8,481 nt of DNA, taken from the NCBI GenBank assembly GCA_020860865.1, contig JAJBTL010000402.1, forward strand, positions 1 to 8,481. The letters are read 5' to 3'. The number at the start of each line of letters is the position of its first letter. Positions within the stretch are counted from its first letter, which is position 1. The notes beneath the pieces were generated by a model. The model had not been told where the DNA came from and did not search any database. It saw nothing but the letters and a program-made list of their open reading frames with translations. This DNA comes from Planctomycetota bacterium (GTDB lineage: Bacteria > Planctomycetota > SZUA-567). Position numbers and translations under genes: made by a program. Positions 1 through 5,474 of this stretch are shown here, piece after piece.

Positions 1-258
1 ACAGTCCGCAAGCCCGACCTCTCGGTGGTTGCCGCCTACCGTATTGTCACAAAAAACGGCCCTCGCGGCGGATCTCCCGGTGATGTCACCATGGGGAGAA
101 TGCAGTTACTGTCCACCGATATCGTGGCGGTTGACGCCGCCTCGTCCCGGCTTTTGGGCGGAACGCCGGATCAAATCGCCCATATCGCCATGGCCCACCA
201 GATGGGCTTCGGCCACATCGACGCGACGCAACTGCGGACCAGGCGCATTGATGTCTAG
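1..258 (+). CDS. DUF362-family protein, C-terminal fragment
   Basis: The first 85 codons of the window read in frame 1 to a TAG at 256-258; the start lies upstream of the window. The visible part contains KPDLSVVAAYRIVTKNGPRG, then TDIVAVDAASSRLLG and a helix ending in GFGHID. This order (DLSVVDA-like segment, NGPxGG, then S/T-D-x-VAVDA) is typical of the C-terminal end of DUF362 proteins, which often sit beside or contain [4Fe-4S] ferredoxin domains; their biochemical role is not settled. No cysteine occurs in this fragment, so any Fe-S motif would be upstream. The gene is followed on the same strand by a polyferredoxin, so the two probably form an operon now split by an inserted repeat. The stop codon TAG belongs to the terminal repeat of that element. 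Family assignment is by motif recognition only. Confidence 0.75.
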   Translation, partial: TVRKPDLSVVAAYRIVTKNGPRGGSPGDVTMGRMQLLSTDIVAVDAASSRLLGGTPDQIAHIAMAHQMGFGHIDATQLRTRRIDV

Positions 259-403
259 AGCATTTTAAGAATCTTCGTTAAAGTACGGATTTAGCCGCGC
301 CATCTCCCTTACGCTAGATTCGCCCATACCGCCGGGCGAAAACCAGCTACCGGTCGAGCTCGCGTCTAAATCCTACTTTCACAGAATTTCATAAAATGCT
401 CTA
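256..403. mobile_element. MITE-like element with TA-flanked inverted repeats
   Basis: TAGAGCATTTTA at 256-267 is the exact reverse complement of TAAAATGCTCTA at 392-403. The similarity continues inward with mismatches and one bulge: AAAGTAcGGATTTAGcCGCG (280-299) faces CGCGTCTAAATCCTACTTT (361-379). The arms are therefore about 43-44 nt around a centre that carries a further TTCGCCC/GGGCGAA hairpin. Both ends begin with TA, the target duplicated by IS630/Tc1-mariner transposases. The element has no coding capacity, as expected for a non-autonomous MITE moved in trans. Removing it with one TA leaves GTC TAA, so the upstream gene would end at the same residue, and the downstream ATG would lie about 28 nt away. 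In RNA it would form a long hairpin between the two genes, which might attenuate or stabilise the transcript. Family assignment is inferred; other copies were not searched. Confidence 0.65.
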
Positions 404-431
404 AAATCCGCCGGAAAGACGGACCCACACC

Positions 432-1859
432 ATGAATAGTGTACGTCTTCGCCTCCTTCTCATGGCGGCGGTACTCATTCTCTACGCCCTCTCCTACGCT
501 TTCGGTCCGGCAGCCCGGAGCGCCATCCTGTCGTGGCAATTCTCGCCCGGCCTCATGGCGTTAGGGTGGACAATGCTATTCACGGTGGCGATGGTGGTGC
601 TGGCGCTCTTCTTCGGACGGATATACTGTTCCGTCCTCTGTCCTGCCGGGATACTTCAGGAATTCGCGTTTCGCGTTGGCCGAAAATTTCGCCTTGCCAG
701 ACTTGCCTTCGCAGCTTCTCCCCGAAGCTGGGTTCTCATGCTGGTTGTGGCCCTGCTGGTATTCGCGGGATTTGCCGGGATCGCCAGCCTGGTGGAACCG
801 GTCGGCTGGTATGGGAGACTCGTCGCGCCGGTGGTGGCGGTGATAAACGACTTTCGTTTCGGCACCGAATACTCGGCGGGATATGTCGGACTGGCCGGCG
901 TCGGTTTCGCCCTGGCTGTCGGAGTTCTTGTCATCGTGCCGCTTTTTCGCGGACGCTGGTTTTGCGACAGACTGTGCCCGATTGGCGCGGCGCTGGGTAC
1001 CTGTTCGTCTCTGGGTAGGCGCCGCGTCCATATCGCGCCCGAAAAATGCGTCTCCTGCCTCGCCTGCGAAAAGGTCTGTCCGACCCGCTGCATTGACGGA
1101 ACGGACAAGCGGATTCACGCCGAACGGTGCGTCCTCTGCCAGTCGTGTACGACTACCTGTCCCACCTCCGCCATTCGCTATGGCCATGAATTTTCCACAG
1201 AAAGGCGAAGGGTTATCGCCGGCGGTCTCGCCTGGCTGGGGACGGTCATGTTCCTCTCGGCCCGAGCCATGCAACGCGGTCTGACCAGCGTTGCCCGGTG
1301 GGTCGGGTCGGTCCTGCCGCCCGGTGCTGTCACTGCCGACAGGTTTTTCCAGAAGTGCATCGGTTGTCAATCCTGCGTCAAGGCCTGTCCGGTCGGCATC
1401 ATTATGCCTGCGGCGGCGGGAGTGCATCCGGCAATCCGTTTCGTTAGCGGGTACTGCCAGTTCGAATGCACCGCCTGCACGCAGTCCTGCCCGACCGGAG
1501 CGCTCACACCGCTTTCCGTGGAGGAAAAGAAGCTGACCCGCATCGCCAGGACCGAATTCTCGTTATACAACTGCGTCGTCATCACCCAGAAAACGGCATG
1601 CGGCGCCTGCGCCGAGGTCTGCCCGGTACACGCCTTGACCATGGTGGAAAGCCTGGGAGCCGGGCCGCCAGAGCCGGAGTTCAACCCCGACGTCTGCATC
1701 GGCTGCGGCGCCTGTAAGTATGTGTGCCCGGCCCGGCCGCTGGCATTTACAATTACCGGCCTTGCGGTACACGAACGCGCCACCCCTCCGGAAACCGGTC
1801 GATCGGGCGATGAAGATGGACCGGTGGATTCGGGCGGCGCGCTGGATTTTCCCTTTTAG
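432..1859 (+). CDS. NapH-NapG-like membrane polyferredoxin, 475 aa
   Basis: Residues 1-250 resemble NapH. There are four probable membrane segments (about 8-24, 42-61, 99-119, 150-171), two GRxxCxxxCPxG-type motifs (C66/C70 and C178/C182) and two CX2CX2CX3CP clusters at 206-216 and 233-243. A basic stretch, ERRR at 257-260, then precedes a hydrophobic segment (261-277) like the Tat-type leader of NapG. Next come clusters at 309-319, 342/346-353, 381/390-397 and 422-432. That makes up to six [4Fe-4S] centres, two plus four, the number expected for NapH joined to NapG. NapH/NapG-type proteins pass electrons from quinol to periplasmic acceptors; the acceptor here is unknown. The pairing with DUF362 is the only context, and no nitrate reductase gene is visible. 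The C-terminal 30 residues are acidic and look disordered. The ATG at 432 has GGAAAG at 413-418 as a rather distant ribosome site. The fusion reading is inferred from motif order. Confidence 0.88.
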   Translation: MNSVRLRLLLMAAVLILYALSYAFGPAARSAILSWQFSPGLMALGWTMLFTVAMVVLALFFGRIYCSVLCPAGILQEFAFRVGRKFRLARLAFAASPRSWVLMLVVALLVFAGFAGIASLVEPVGWYGRLVAPVVAVINDFRFGTEYSAGYVGLAGVGFALAVGVLVIVPLFRGRWFCDRLCPIGAALGTCSSLGRRRVHIAPEKCVSCLACEKVCPTRCIDGTDKRIHAERCVLCQSCTTTCPTSAIRYGHEFSTERRRVIAGGLAWLGTVMFLSARAMQRGLTSVARWVGSVLPPGAVTADRFFQKCIGCQSCVKACPVGIIMPAAAGVHPAIRFVSGYCQFECTACTQSCPTGALTPLSVEEKKLTRIARTEFSLYNCVVITQKTACGACAEVCPVHALTMVESLGAGPPEPEFNPDVCIGCGACKYVCPARPLAFTITGLAVHERATPPETGRSGDEDGPVDSGGALDFPF

Positions 1860-2081
1860 CGTTTTTCATAGCGATAGGTCTTGAACTTCGCCTTATGGTA
1901 TTCCTGGAATAAACCGAAAAGTATAGGAAAGGTTCACATTCATTTCACGCCTGTGGACTAGCCGTCCGTCCGCATTCATTCCCGTAATCCGATTTTGCGT
2001 TGTCAGGCCGGGCACGTTCGCGAGAGCGTGCCCGCCGCATTGACATAGACAACGGGTGAGCAAAGAATGGGAGGACCGGCC
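1860..2081. other. Intergenic gap with a perfect 8-bp hairpin
   Basis: No gene is supported between the polyferredoxin and the next plus-strand ORF. The gap holds an 11-bp palindrome, ATTCCTGGAAT (1900-1910), two copies of CATTCATT, and the hairpin listed separately at 2009-2034. TTGACA at 2040-2045 matches a -35 box, but the AAGAAT 17 nt downstream is a poor -10 and runs into the coding start, so a promoter is not claimed. No U-rich rho-independent terminator follows the polyferredoxin. Confidence 0.5.
2009..2034. repeat. Inverted repeat CGGGCACG...CGTGCCCG
   Basis: CGGGCACG (2009-2016) and CGTGCCCG (2027-2034) are perfect reverse complements around a 10-nt loop whose ends can add a G-T and a T-A pair. 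No T tract follows on either strand, so it is not a canonical intrinsic terminator. It lies 48 nt before the start of the 83-aa gene and could be an mRNA 5' structure, an operator or a dispersed palindrome. Confidence 0.5.
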
Positions 2082-2333
2082 ATGCCGATGCCGAAACCGA
2101 AAAAGAACGAGGAAAAGCAGGATTTTGTCTCGCGCTGTATTGCCGACGTGACCCGGAAGGACAAGGATAAATTCCCGACGGTGGAACAACGGGCGGCGAT
2201 TTGCTATTCCGAATGGGGCGAGACGCCGAATGAAAAAGAACAAGCCATGGCCAAAAAAAAAGCGGTCGAGTACAAAGTCGTCCAAGTCCAAATAGGTACG
2301 CGTGTAAAAACATCGAGGGGGAAAAGTCGATAG
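2082..2333 (+). CDS. Phage-type small protein with FxxRC/QRxAICYSxW motif, 83 aa
   Basis: The protein begins MPMPKPKKNEEKQDF and carries FVSRC, then FPTVEQRAAICYSEW, ending with a Lys/Arg-rich tail. I recognise this pattern (Pro/Lys start, FxxRC, a spacer, FPxxxQRxAICYxxW) as a short module found at an end of phage prohead-protease or portal-region proteins, or alone in phage genomes; its function is unknown to me. The start chosen is the ATG at 2082 because GGGAGG (2069-2074) lies 7 nt upstream; an in-frame ATG at 2067 lacks a good ribosome site. The stop codon at 2331-2333 overlaps the TAGGAG ribosome site of the next gene, implying coupled expression. A run of nine A bases (2253-2261) inside codes for three lysines and could be prone to slippage. 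Only the motif is a real clue, and the role is not assigned. Confidence 0.72.
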   Translation: MPMPKPKKNEEKQDFVSRCIADVTRKDKDKFPTVEQRAAICYSEWGETPNEKEQAMAKKKAVEYKVVQVQIGTRVKTSRGKSR

Positions 2334-2342
2334 GAGTACCTC

Positions 2343-2519
2343 ATGCCCGAGTATATCTACAAAACCAACAAGGAACCGGTCAAATGCGTTAATTGCGGCA
2401 ATACCGAATTCATCCGCCAACAACCGGTGAACGGAATGGTTCCCTACGAATGCCGGCGTTGCCATTTCGTATCCATCTTCGGCGGCGACTTCGCGCCGGA
2501 AGAAAAAGCGGCAAAATAA
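2343..2519 (+). CDS. Zinc-ribbon protein, 58 aa
   Basis: ATG at 2343 follows TAGGAG (2331-2336), an excellent ribosome site that overlaps the stop of the preceding gene by its first three bases; the stop is TAA at 2517-2519. The product begins MPEYIYKTN and has two knuckles, CVNC (C15/C18) and CRRC (C37/C40), separated by 18 residues, followed by an aromatic strand (HFVSIFGGDF) and a charged end rich in Ala and Lys. This is the architecture of a compact four-cysteine zinc ribbon, which generally binds nucleic acid or protein. It is short enough to be missed by length-filtered gene callers. Tight spacing with the 83-aa gene suggests one operon. Such tiny zinc ribbons are common in phages and mobile DNA, but the sequence does not reveal the specific target. 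Confidence 0.8.
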   Translation: MPEYIYKTNKEPVKCVNCGNTEFIRQQPVNGMVPYECRRCHFVSIFGGDFAPEEKAAK

Positions 2520-2544
2520 GCGTTATTTCAGGCAAAGGAGCGAA

Positions 2545-2637
2545 TTGCCCGCAGTCAATTGTACCGGGTGCCGCCACCGGCGGAAAAATCGGATAGTGGA
2601 TGCGAGGACAGGGCATGTTAACGACAGTAACGGATGA
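2545..2637 (+). CDS. Possible 30-codon ORF with TTG start
   Basis: AAAGGAG (2534-2540) lies 4 nt before a TTG, opening 30 codons to TGA at 2635-2637. The peptide would contain one CxxC (NCTGC) followed by a basic patch, RHRRKNR. The only support is the good ribosome site, its position just behind the zinc-ribbon gene, and the CxxC-basic pattern. The TTG start and the small size make it doubtful, and it may be chance. Confidence 0.22.
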   Translation: MPAVNCTGCRHRRKNRIVDARTGHVNDSNG

Positions 2638-2652
2638 GAGTGTTTGTTAACG
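2616..2652. repeat. Two TGTTAACG copies 29 nt apart
   Basis: TGTTAACG occurs at 2616-2623 and 2645-2652, each holding the palindrome GTTAAC, with a related AGTAACGG between them. The pair lies 57-93 nt upstream of the secreted-protein start, where an operator could sit. No convincing -35/-10 pair was found beside it, so a regulatory role is only a possibility. Confidence 0.3.
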
Positions 2653-2708
2653 GTTGGCTTTGCCGCCGTTTGATAAATGATACCCGCATCCATCCAAGGA
2701 GAGTCATC

Positions 2709-3161
2709 ATGTCCGTTTTTTCACGAGTCAAGCGTCCCCTTCTTCTCGCCCTTTTCATCACCGTCGCCGCCGTCGGCCCGGCCAAGGCGGTCGGGTTCTA
2801 CACCGGCGCCACCATGCCGGTCGCTGAGTGCACTTGCGCCGTCTGCAGCGTTCCGACCTGCACCGTGGACGCCTGCGCCACCGTCGAACCCGCCACCACC
2901 TGCGGCCCGGTCTGCAACAACATCGGTATCGCCCGCACCAACCTCCCCGGCTGGTACAGTAACGATTACGATTACAGCATCACCTCCCAGCAGGACCTCG
3001 GCATCACCTACCTGATCCCTACCGGGAACGGCTTCATGGAAACGAACCGTATTCCCCTGACAAACCCGGTCGACCAGTACTACGCCACCCATAAAGTCAT
3101 CAACGGCGAAGTGGTCGACATCACTAACATGGACAACCGTGGTTCTCTCGCGGTGAGGTAA
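2709..3161 (+). CDS. Secreted Cys-cluster protein, 150 aa, function unknown
   Basis: The ATG at 2709 is preceded by AAGGAGAG (2696-2703), 5 nt away; an in-frame ATG at 2634 has no ribosome site and would put 25 residues before the signal peptide. The N-terminus is a classical Sec signal peptide: basic start (RVKR), hydrophobic core LLLALFITVAAVG, and a probable AKA cleavage site near residues 26-28. The mature protein starts with a cluster of seven cysteines within about 30 residues (CTC, CAVC overlap, then PTC, DAC, TTC, PVC), which could form disulfides outside the cytoplasm. The rest is rich in Tyr, Asn and Thr, with a NDYDYSITSQQD segment and no membrane anchor. I do not recognise the family. 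It is last in the plus-strand group and is followed by a strong terminator. Its own ribosome site and a 189-bp upstream gap allow separate transcription. Confidence 0.78.
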   Translation: MSVFSRVKRPLLLALFITVAAVGPAKAVGFYTGATMPVAECTCAVCSVPTCTVDACATVEPATTCGPVCNNIGIARTNLPGWYSNDYDYSITSQQDLGITYLIPTGNGFMETNRIPLTNPVDQYYATHKVINGEVVDITNMDNRGSLAVR

Positions 3162-3186
3162 TGAGTTCTGGAAATCGTTAGCCTAA

Positions 3187-3228
3187 AAAATGAGAAGGCA
3201 GGCCTATTTCGGTCTGCCTTTCCATTTT
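3187..3228. terminator. Bidirectional rho-independent terminator
   Basis: AAGGCAGGCC (3195-3204 region) pairs with GGTCTGCCTT (3211-3220) around a 6-nt loop, and the flanks AAAATG and CATTTT extend the stem. Read on the minus strand the hairpin is followed by six Ts (3190-3185); on the plus strand it ends in four Ts. It lies between the convergent secreted-protein gene (stop 3161) and the tail-fibre gene (stop 3284) and probably serves both. Confidence 0.85.
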
Positions 3229-3283
3229 GTACGTGTTACCACTTATTCGGATTTCCTGTATCGACACTTGGACGTGGAAATCT

Positions 3284-4264
3284 TTAAAACTCTTTCAGCA
3301 CACTGGAGCTGTCTATATGGTTCGGTTTGCCATTCATCCATGCTTCTTTAACAGAGGAACGAAGAGTCAGGCTCGCACCCCATAAAAGACGGAAGGTACG
3401 CTGGTACGAGAAATTTGAAAAACTCGGTCTCACCTCCTTTGGGAACACGGCGTTTGCTCCCGATGTCAGCCATATAAGCGCATCGGTGTTCCCGTTGACG
3501 AATTTTAGACTCGTCAGCCCATACCCTTCGACATGGCTGCCATTGCTAATGTAAATTGGGGCATTTGCGGAACTTCCCTCGAAATCCAGGTCGCCATTCA
3601 GGAAATACGTGAGGCTACTACTACCACTATGTAAATGATAAGAGGGGATGGCGCTATCGGCATGGATGCGAATACGTACGTTACTCGTACGAAGCGTCTT
3701 CGAGCCGATTTGCGATTGCCATATAAATGCTCCGTATTCGTGTGAACCGGTGCGCAGGTACTCCACGGTGCAATTTTGCAGCGAAAAGGTAGTAGTGATG
3801 TGACCCGGGTCCACAGCCGATGGTACTTGAATCGTGGTGGCATCCACACCGGCACCGCCTATTTCCAGAACGTCGAAGCTCGTACCCGAGTTGTAGGAAC
3901 CGGTAATGATGGTGGATTCGAACTTTCCCGGACCGACGTCGATATAGGCGCGGGTGATTCTCCCACGGTATCGTGCATGCATCGCGTCTATTGCCTGTTG
4001 AACAGTACCGAATGGCGTCGCTTCGGTTAGGCCGTCGTTACCGGCCTGTCCTCCCGTGCGCACGTACAAAATCAGGCTGGTATAGACCATGCCGCCCGAG
4101 TCCAACCGAGCTTTATCCATTGCCGACATGAGGCCGTCCGTGGTCACGGTGGCAATGGATGTATCGGCTTTACTGGCCGCGAGATCATAGGTTGCCTTGA
4201 CCGAGGAAGCCGTTGCGGCCAGGCTGGTGCTGACATTATCCGTTTCATCGCACAATTGCACCAC
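3284..4264 (-). CDS. Tail-fibre C-terminal part, 326 aa ORF from GTG
   Basis: This is the 3' part of the broken fibre gene. The GTG at 4264 is only the first possible start in this frame, with coding similarity already present upstream to about 4366, so it is unlikely to be a true start. It continues the shaft repeat (KGVVQLCDETD, then SLAATASSVKATYDLAASKAD), then TDGLMSAMDKARLDSGG, a frequent fibre hinge. Next is LYVRTGGQAGNDGLTEATPF followed by GTVQQAIDAM, the entry motif of right-handed beta-helix tailspikes. The remaining 200 residues are rich in Ser, Thr, Asn, Gly and beta-strand pattern (DVLEIGGAG, VEYLRTGSHEYG), as expected of a beta-helix. One sample line (3541-3600) has 28 of 60 G+C, against 39 of 60 at 6541-6600 in uvrB, hinting at foreign origin. 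No catalytic residues can be named. Confidence 0.5.
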   Translation of the reverse strand: MVQLCDETDNVSTSLAATASSVKATYDLAASKADTSIATVTTDGLMSAMDKARLDSGGMVYTSLILYVRTGGQAGNDGLTEATPFGTVQQAIDAMHARYRGRITRAYIDVGPGKFESTIITGSYNSGTSFDVLEIGGAGVDATTIQVPSAVDPGHITTTFSLQNCTVEYLRTGSHEYGAFIWQSQIGSKTLRTSNVRIRIHADSAIPSYHLHSGSSSLTYFLNGDLDFEGSSANAPIYISNGSHVEGYGLTSLKFVNGNTDALIWLTSGANAVFPKEVRPSFSNFSYQRTFRLLWGASLTLRSSVKEAWMNGKPNHIDSSSVLKEF

Positions 4265-4296
4265 GCCCTTTTCCGTCGTCGAGGCATCCGAGACGG

Positions 4297-5157
4297 TCAG
4301 CGTTCGGTCGGCTGAAAGGTCGCCTCCACCATGGAGTGGAGCCGCGGTTGCGATGGTGCGGGTTTCGGGACGTACGATGTCAACGCGGATTCATGGTCGG
4401 CAACTGTGACATAGTCCTGGTCTTTCACCCACTTTGTCGTCGCAATCGCGTCGCTGTTATCCGTGCCGGCCGGGGAAGGGGCGGTGGGGACACCGGTGAA
4501 TGCCGGGGACTCAACCGGCGCCTTGGTCGCCAGTGACGCGTCAAGACCGGTCACATCCGACATCGGGTGCGTATGGACGGCGTCCGCCTTGCCCGCCGCG
4601 AAGGTGAACACCGTTTTGACCGCTTTCGCTGTCGCGGCGACAGTCTCACTTTCGCTGTCGGTCGCGCTGGAAAGTTGAACCGCGCCTTTTCGCGAAGTGG
4701 ACGCGTCCTCAATCCCCAGCGTCCGATCGGCACCGAGGTCGCCACCGCCAAACAGCGGGTCTTCCGTGTTGATGGAACGAGACTGCTGGACGTATTCACT
4801 GAGATCGACATGGTCACTCGGGAAAAACGCCAGCCCCCGCTCCATGTCCACCATAAGGAGAACGACCGCGCCGGCCGCGAACTTCTTTTCCTTCGCTTCT
4901 TCCATGTCGGAAGTCTTGAAGGCAAAGGTACGCCCTTTCATTTTCAGCGTGCTTCCCCTCCGGAAATCGGCGGGCGCCGTGAACCGCACGGTAAATAGCG
5001 GCGGAAGAGCGCACGGCAACGAAAGCAGCGTAAAGATGCTATTTTCGTAGCTGCAATCGGCATCGTGGATCTGCTTGCCGCTTTCGGTTTTTTGGCAAAG
5101 CGGTTCATGAAGTTCGTTCGTGTTTCGCATTGCATAATCAAGAATAGTCTTCGACAT
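4297..5157 (-). CDS. Tail-fibre N-terminal part as now translated, 286 aa
   Basis: This is the 5' part of the broken fibre gene. Residues 1-50 are an N-terminal region without a signal peptide. Residues about 50-115 form a compact beta-rich domain (FTVRFTAPADF, then GRTFAF, AAGAVVLLMVD, AFF) like the cap domains at the start of many phage fibres. Residues 134-192 carry GGGDLGADRTL, then KGAVQLSSATDSESETVAAT, the Phage_fiber_2-type repeat that forms trimeric shafts. Residues 211-245 (TKAPVESPAFTGVPTAPSPA, then AIATTKWV) are another common fibre linker repeat. The last 23 residues after SYV are out-of-frame and Pro/Arg-rich, ending at a TGA. The ATG at 5157 is preferred to a GTG at 5163, which falls inside the ribosome site. 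The truncated product would have a shaft but no receptor-binding tip. Confidence 0.6.
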   Translation of the reverse strand: MSKTILDYAMRNTNELHEPLCQKTESGKQIHDADCSYENSIFTLLSLPCALPPLFTVRFTAPADFRRGSTLKMKGRTFAFKTSDMEEAKEKKFAAGAVVLLMVDMERGLAFFPSDHVDLSEYVQQSRSINTEDPLFGGGDLGADRTLGIEDASTSRKGAVQLSSATDSESETVAATAKAVKTVFTFAAGKADAVHTHPMSDVTGLDASLATKAPVESPAFTGVPTAPSPAGTDNSDAIATTKWVKDQDYVTVADHESALTSYVPKPAPSQPRLHSMVEATFQPTER

Positions 5158-5250
5158 TACCACTCCTTTTTTAGAAAAGTACGATGCGCAGTCCGGCCGG
5201 AAACTGCCCGCGTATCGTACTTCCGTTCACGCGCAGGAATCTAAAAAAGG
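5158..5250 (-). promoter_or_regulatory. Fibre-gene leader hairpin enclosing the ribosome site
   Basis: On the minus-strand RNA, CCUUUUUUAGA (5250-5240) is perfectly complementary to UCUAAAAAAGG (5175-5165), whose AAGG is the first part of the AAGGAG ribosome site (5168-5163) for the ATG at 5157. Inside lie AAGUACGAU (5222-5214) with AUCGUACUU (5185-5177), then CGC/GCG and CAGU/ACUG pairs capped by a loop containing the self-complementary CCGGCCGG. The closed form would hide much of the ribosome site. An alternative pairing, CGCGU with ACGCG (5213-5209), competes with part of the inner stem. A switch, or simply insulation against read-through translation, is inferred. No known riboswitch class is recognised. 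The 5251-5344 stretch upstream shows no convincing promoter or gene. Confidence 0.5.
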
Positions 5251-5344
5251 AAAAATTGAGATGATGTTTTCAACGTTGTCCGCGATTTTCAGAAATTGTG
5301 ACAACCTTGTATTTCCGCATGGTGTGACGTGGAATGTACTGCTA

Positions 5345-5386
5345 TAAAAAAGCGGAAGAGAGGTCAATCGACCACTCTTCCGCTTC
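5345..5386 (-). terminator. Rho-independent terminator of uvrB
   Basis: AAGCGGAAGAG (5350-5360) and CTCTTCCGCTT (5375-5385) are perfect 11-bp complements, and inside them GGTC pairs with GACC around AATC after a single A/A mismatch. On the minus strand the stem is followed directly by six Ts (from 5351 downwards, overlapping the stem's outer pairs) and then TATAG. It begins about 90 nt after the uvrB stop at 5475 and separates uvrB from the fibre gene on the same strand. The plus strand lacks a T run after the stem. Confidence 0.9.
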
Positions 5387-5474
5387 ATCGGAATATGTTA
5401 TTTTATTACAAATGTCCTGCCGGACAGGCAGTCGGGCGTTAAAACGGTTCTACCGAGATAGTCACCAGGATGGC

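Larger units (their letters stand above)
3284..5157 (-). pseudogene. Phage tail fibre/tailspike gene, frameshifted
   Basis: Two minus-strand ORFs (5157-4297 and an overlapping one ending at 3284) form one interrupted gene. A 73-residue block in the first part (residues 120-192, SEYV to GKAD) recurs after the break (TSYV to SKAD), about 40 of 73 identical by eye. Inserting one C into the CCC run of the coding strand (plus-strand GGG 4367-4369) makes the second copy exactly 73 residues with no gap and gives a 624-residue protein. Without it, translation leaves the frame after residue 263 (SYV) and stops at 4297. The region has no canonical X XXY YYZ slippery heptamer, so a deletion or sequencing error is likelier than programmed frameshifting. 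The intact product would bind or cleave host-surface glycans as a phage receptor-binding protein. Its start is the ATG at 5157 with AAGGAG 5 nt upstream. Confidence 0.75.

Noticed and set aside
576..1427. 283-codon open frame on the minus strand
   Set aside because: It lies wholly opposite the polyferredoxin, is rich in Arg, Gly, His and Asp without any domain, and is a by-product of GC-rich codons.
2009..2034. Hairpin as terminator of the polyferredoxin gene
   Set aside because: The stem is good but no T run follows on either strand, and it lies 150 nt beyond the stop.
2040..2068. Promoter TTGACA-N17-AAGAAT before the 83-aa gene
   Set aside because: The -10 is weak and overlaps the upstream ATG, so the transcript would begin within or beyond the ribosome site.
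1893..2465. 190-codon open frame on the minus strand
   Set aside because: It overlaps the 83-aa and zinc-ribbon genes, both of which have strong ribosome sites and recognisable motifs; the antisense product shows no domain.
4360..4376. Programmed -1 frameshift joining the two fibre ORFs
   Set aside because: The in-frame sequence at the break (GTC CCG AAA CCC) has no X XXY YYZ slippery heptamer, and a single missing C gives an exact repeat alignment.
3284..5157. Fibre gene as the variable protein of a diversity-generating retroelement
   Set aside because: No reverse transcriptase or template-like repeat is seen in the window, and the C-terminus looks like a beta-helix, not a C-type lectin fold.
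5158..5163. GTG at 5163 as fibre start
   Set aside because: It overlaps the AAGGAG ribosome site that serves the ATG at 5157.
5261..5347. 28-codon plus-strand ORF starting ATG ATG after AAAAAAGG
   Set aside because: The purine run is the other arm of the leader hairpin and is 10 nt from the ATG; the peptide has no feature, and nothing suggests a plus-strand transcript.
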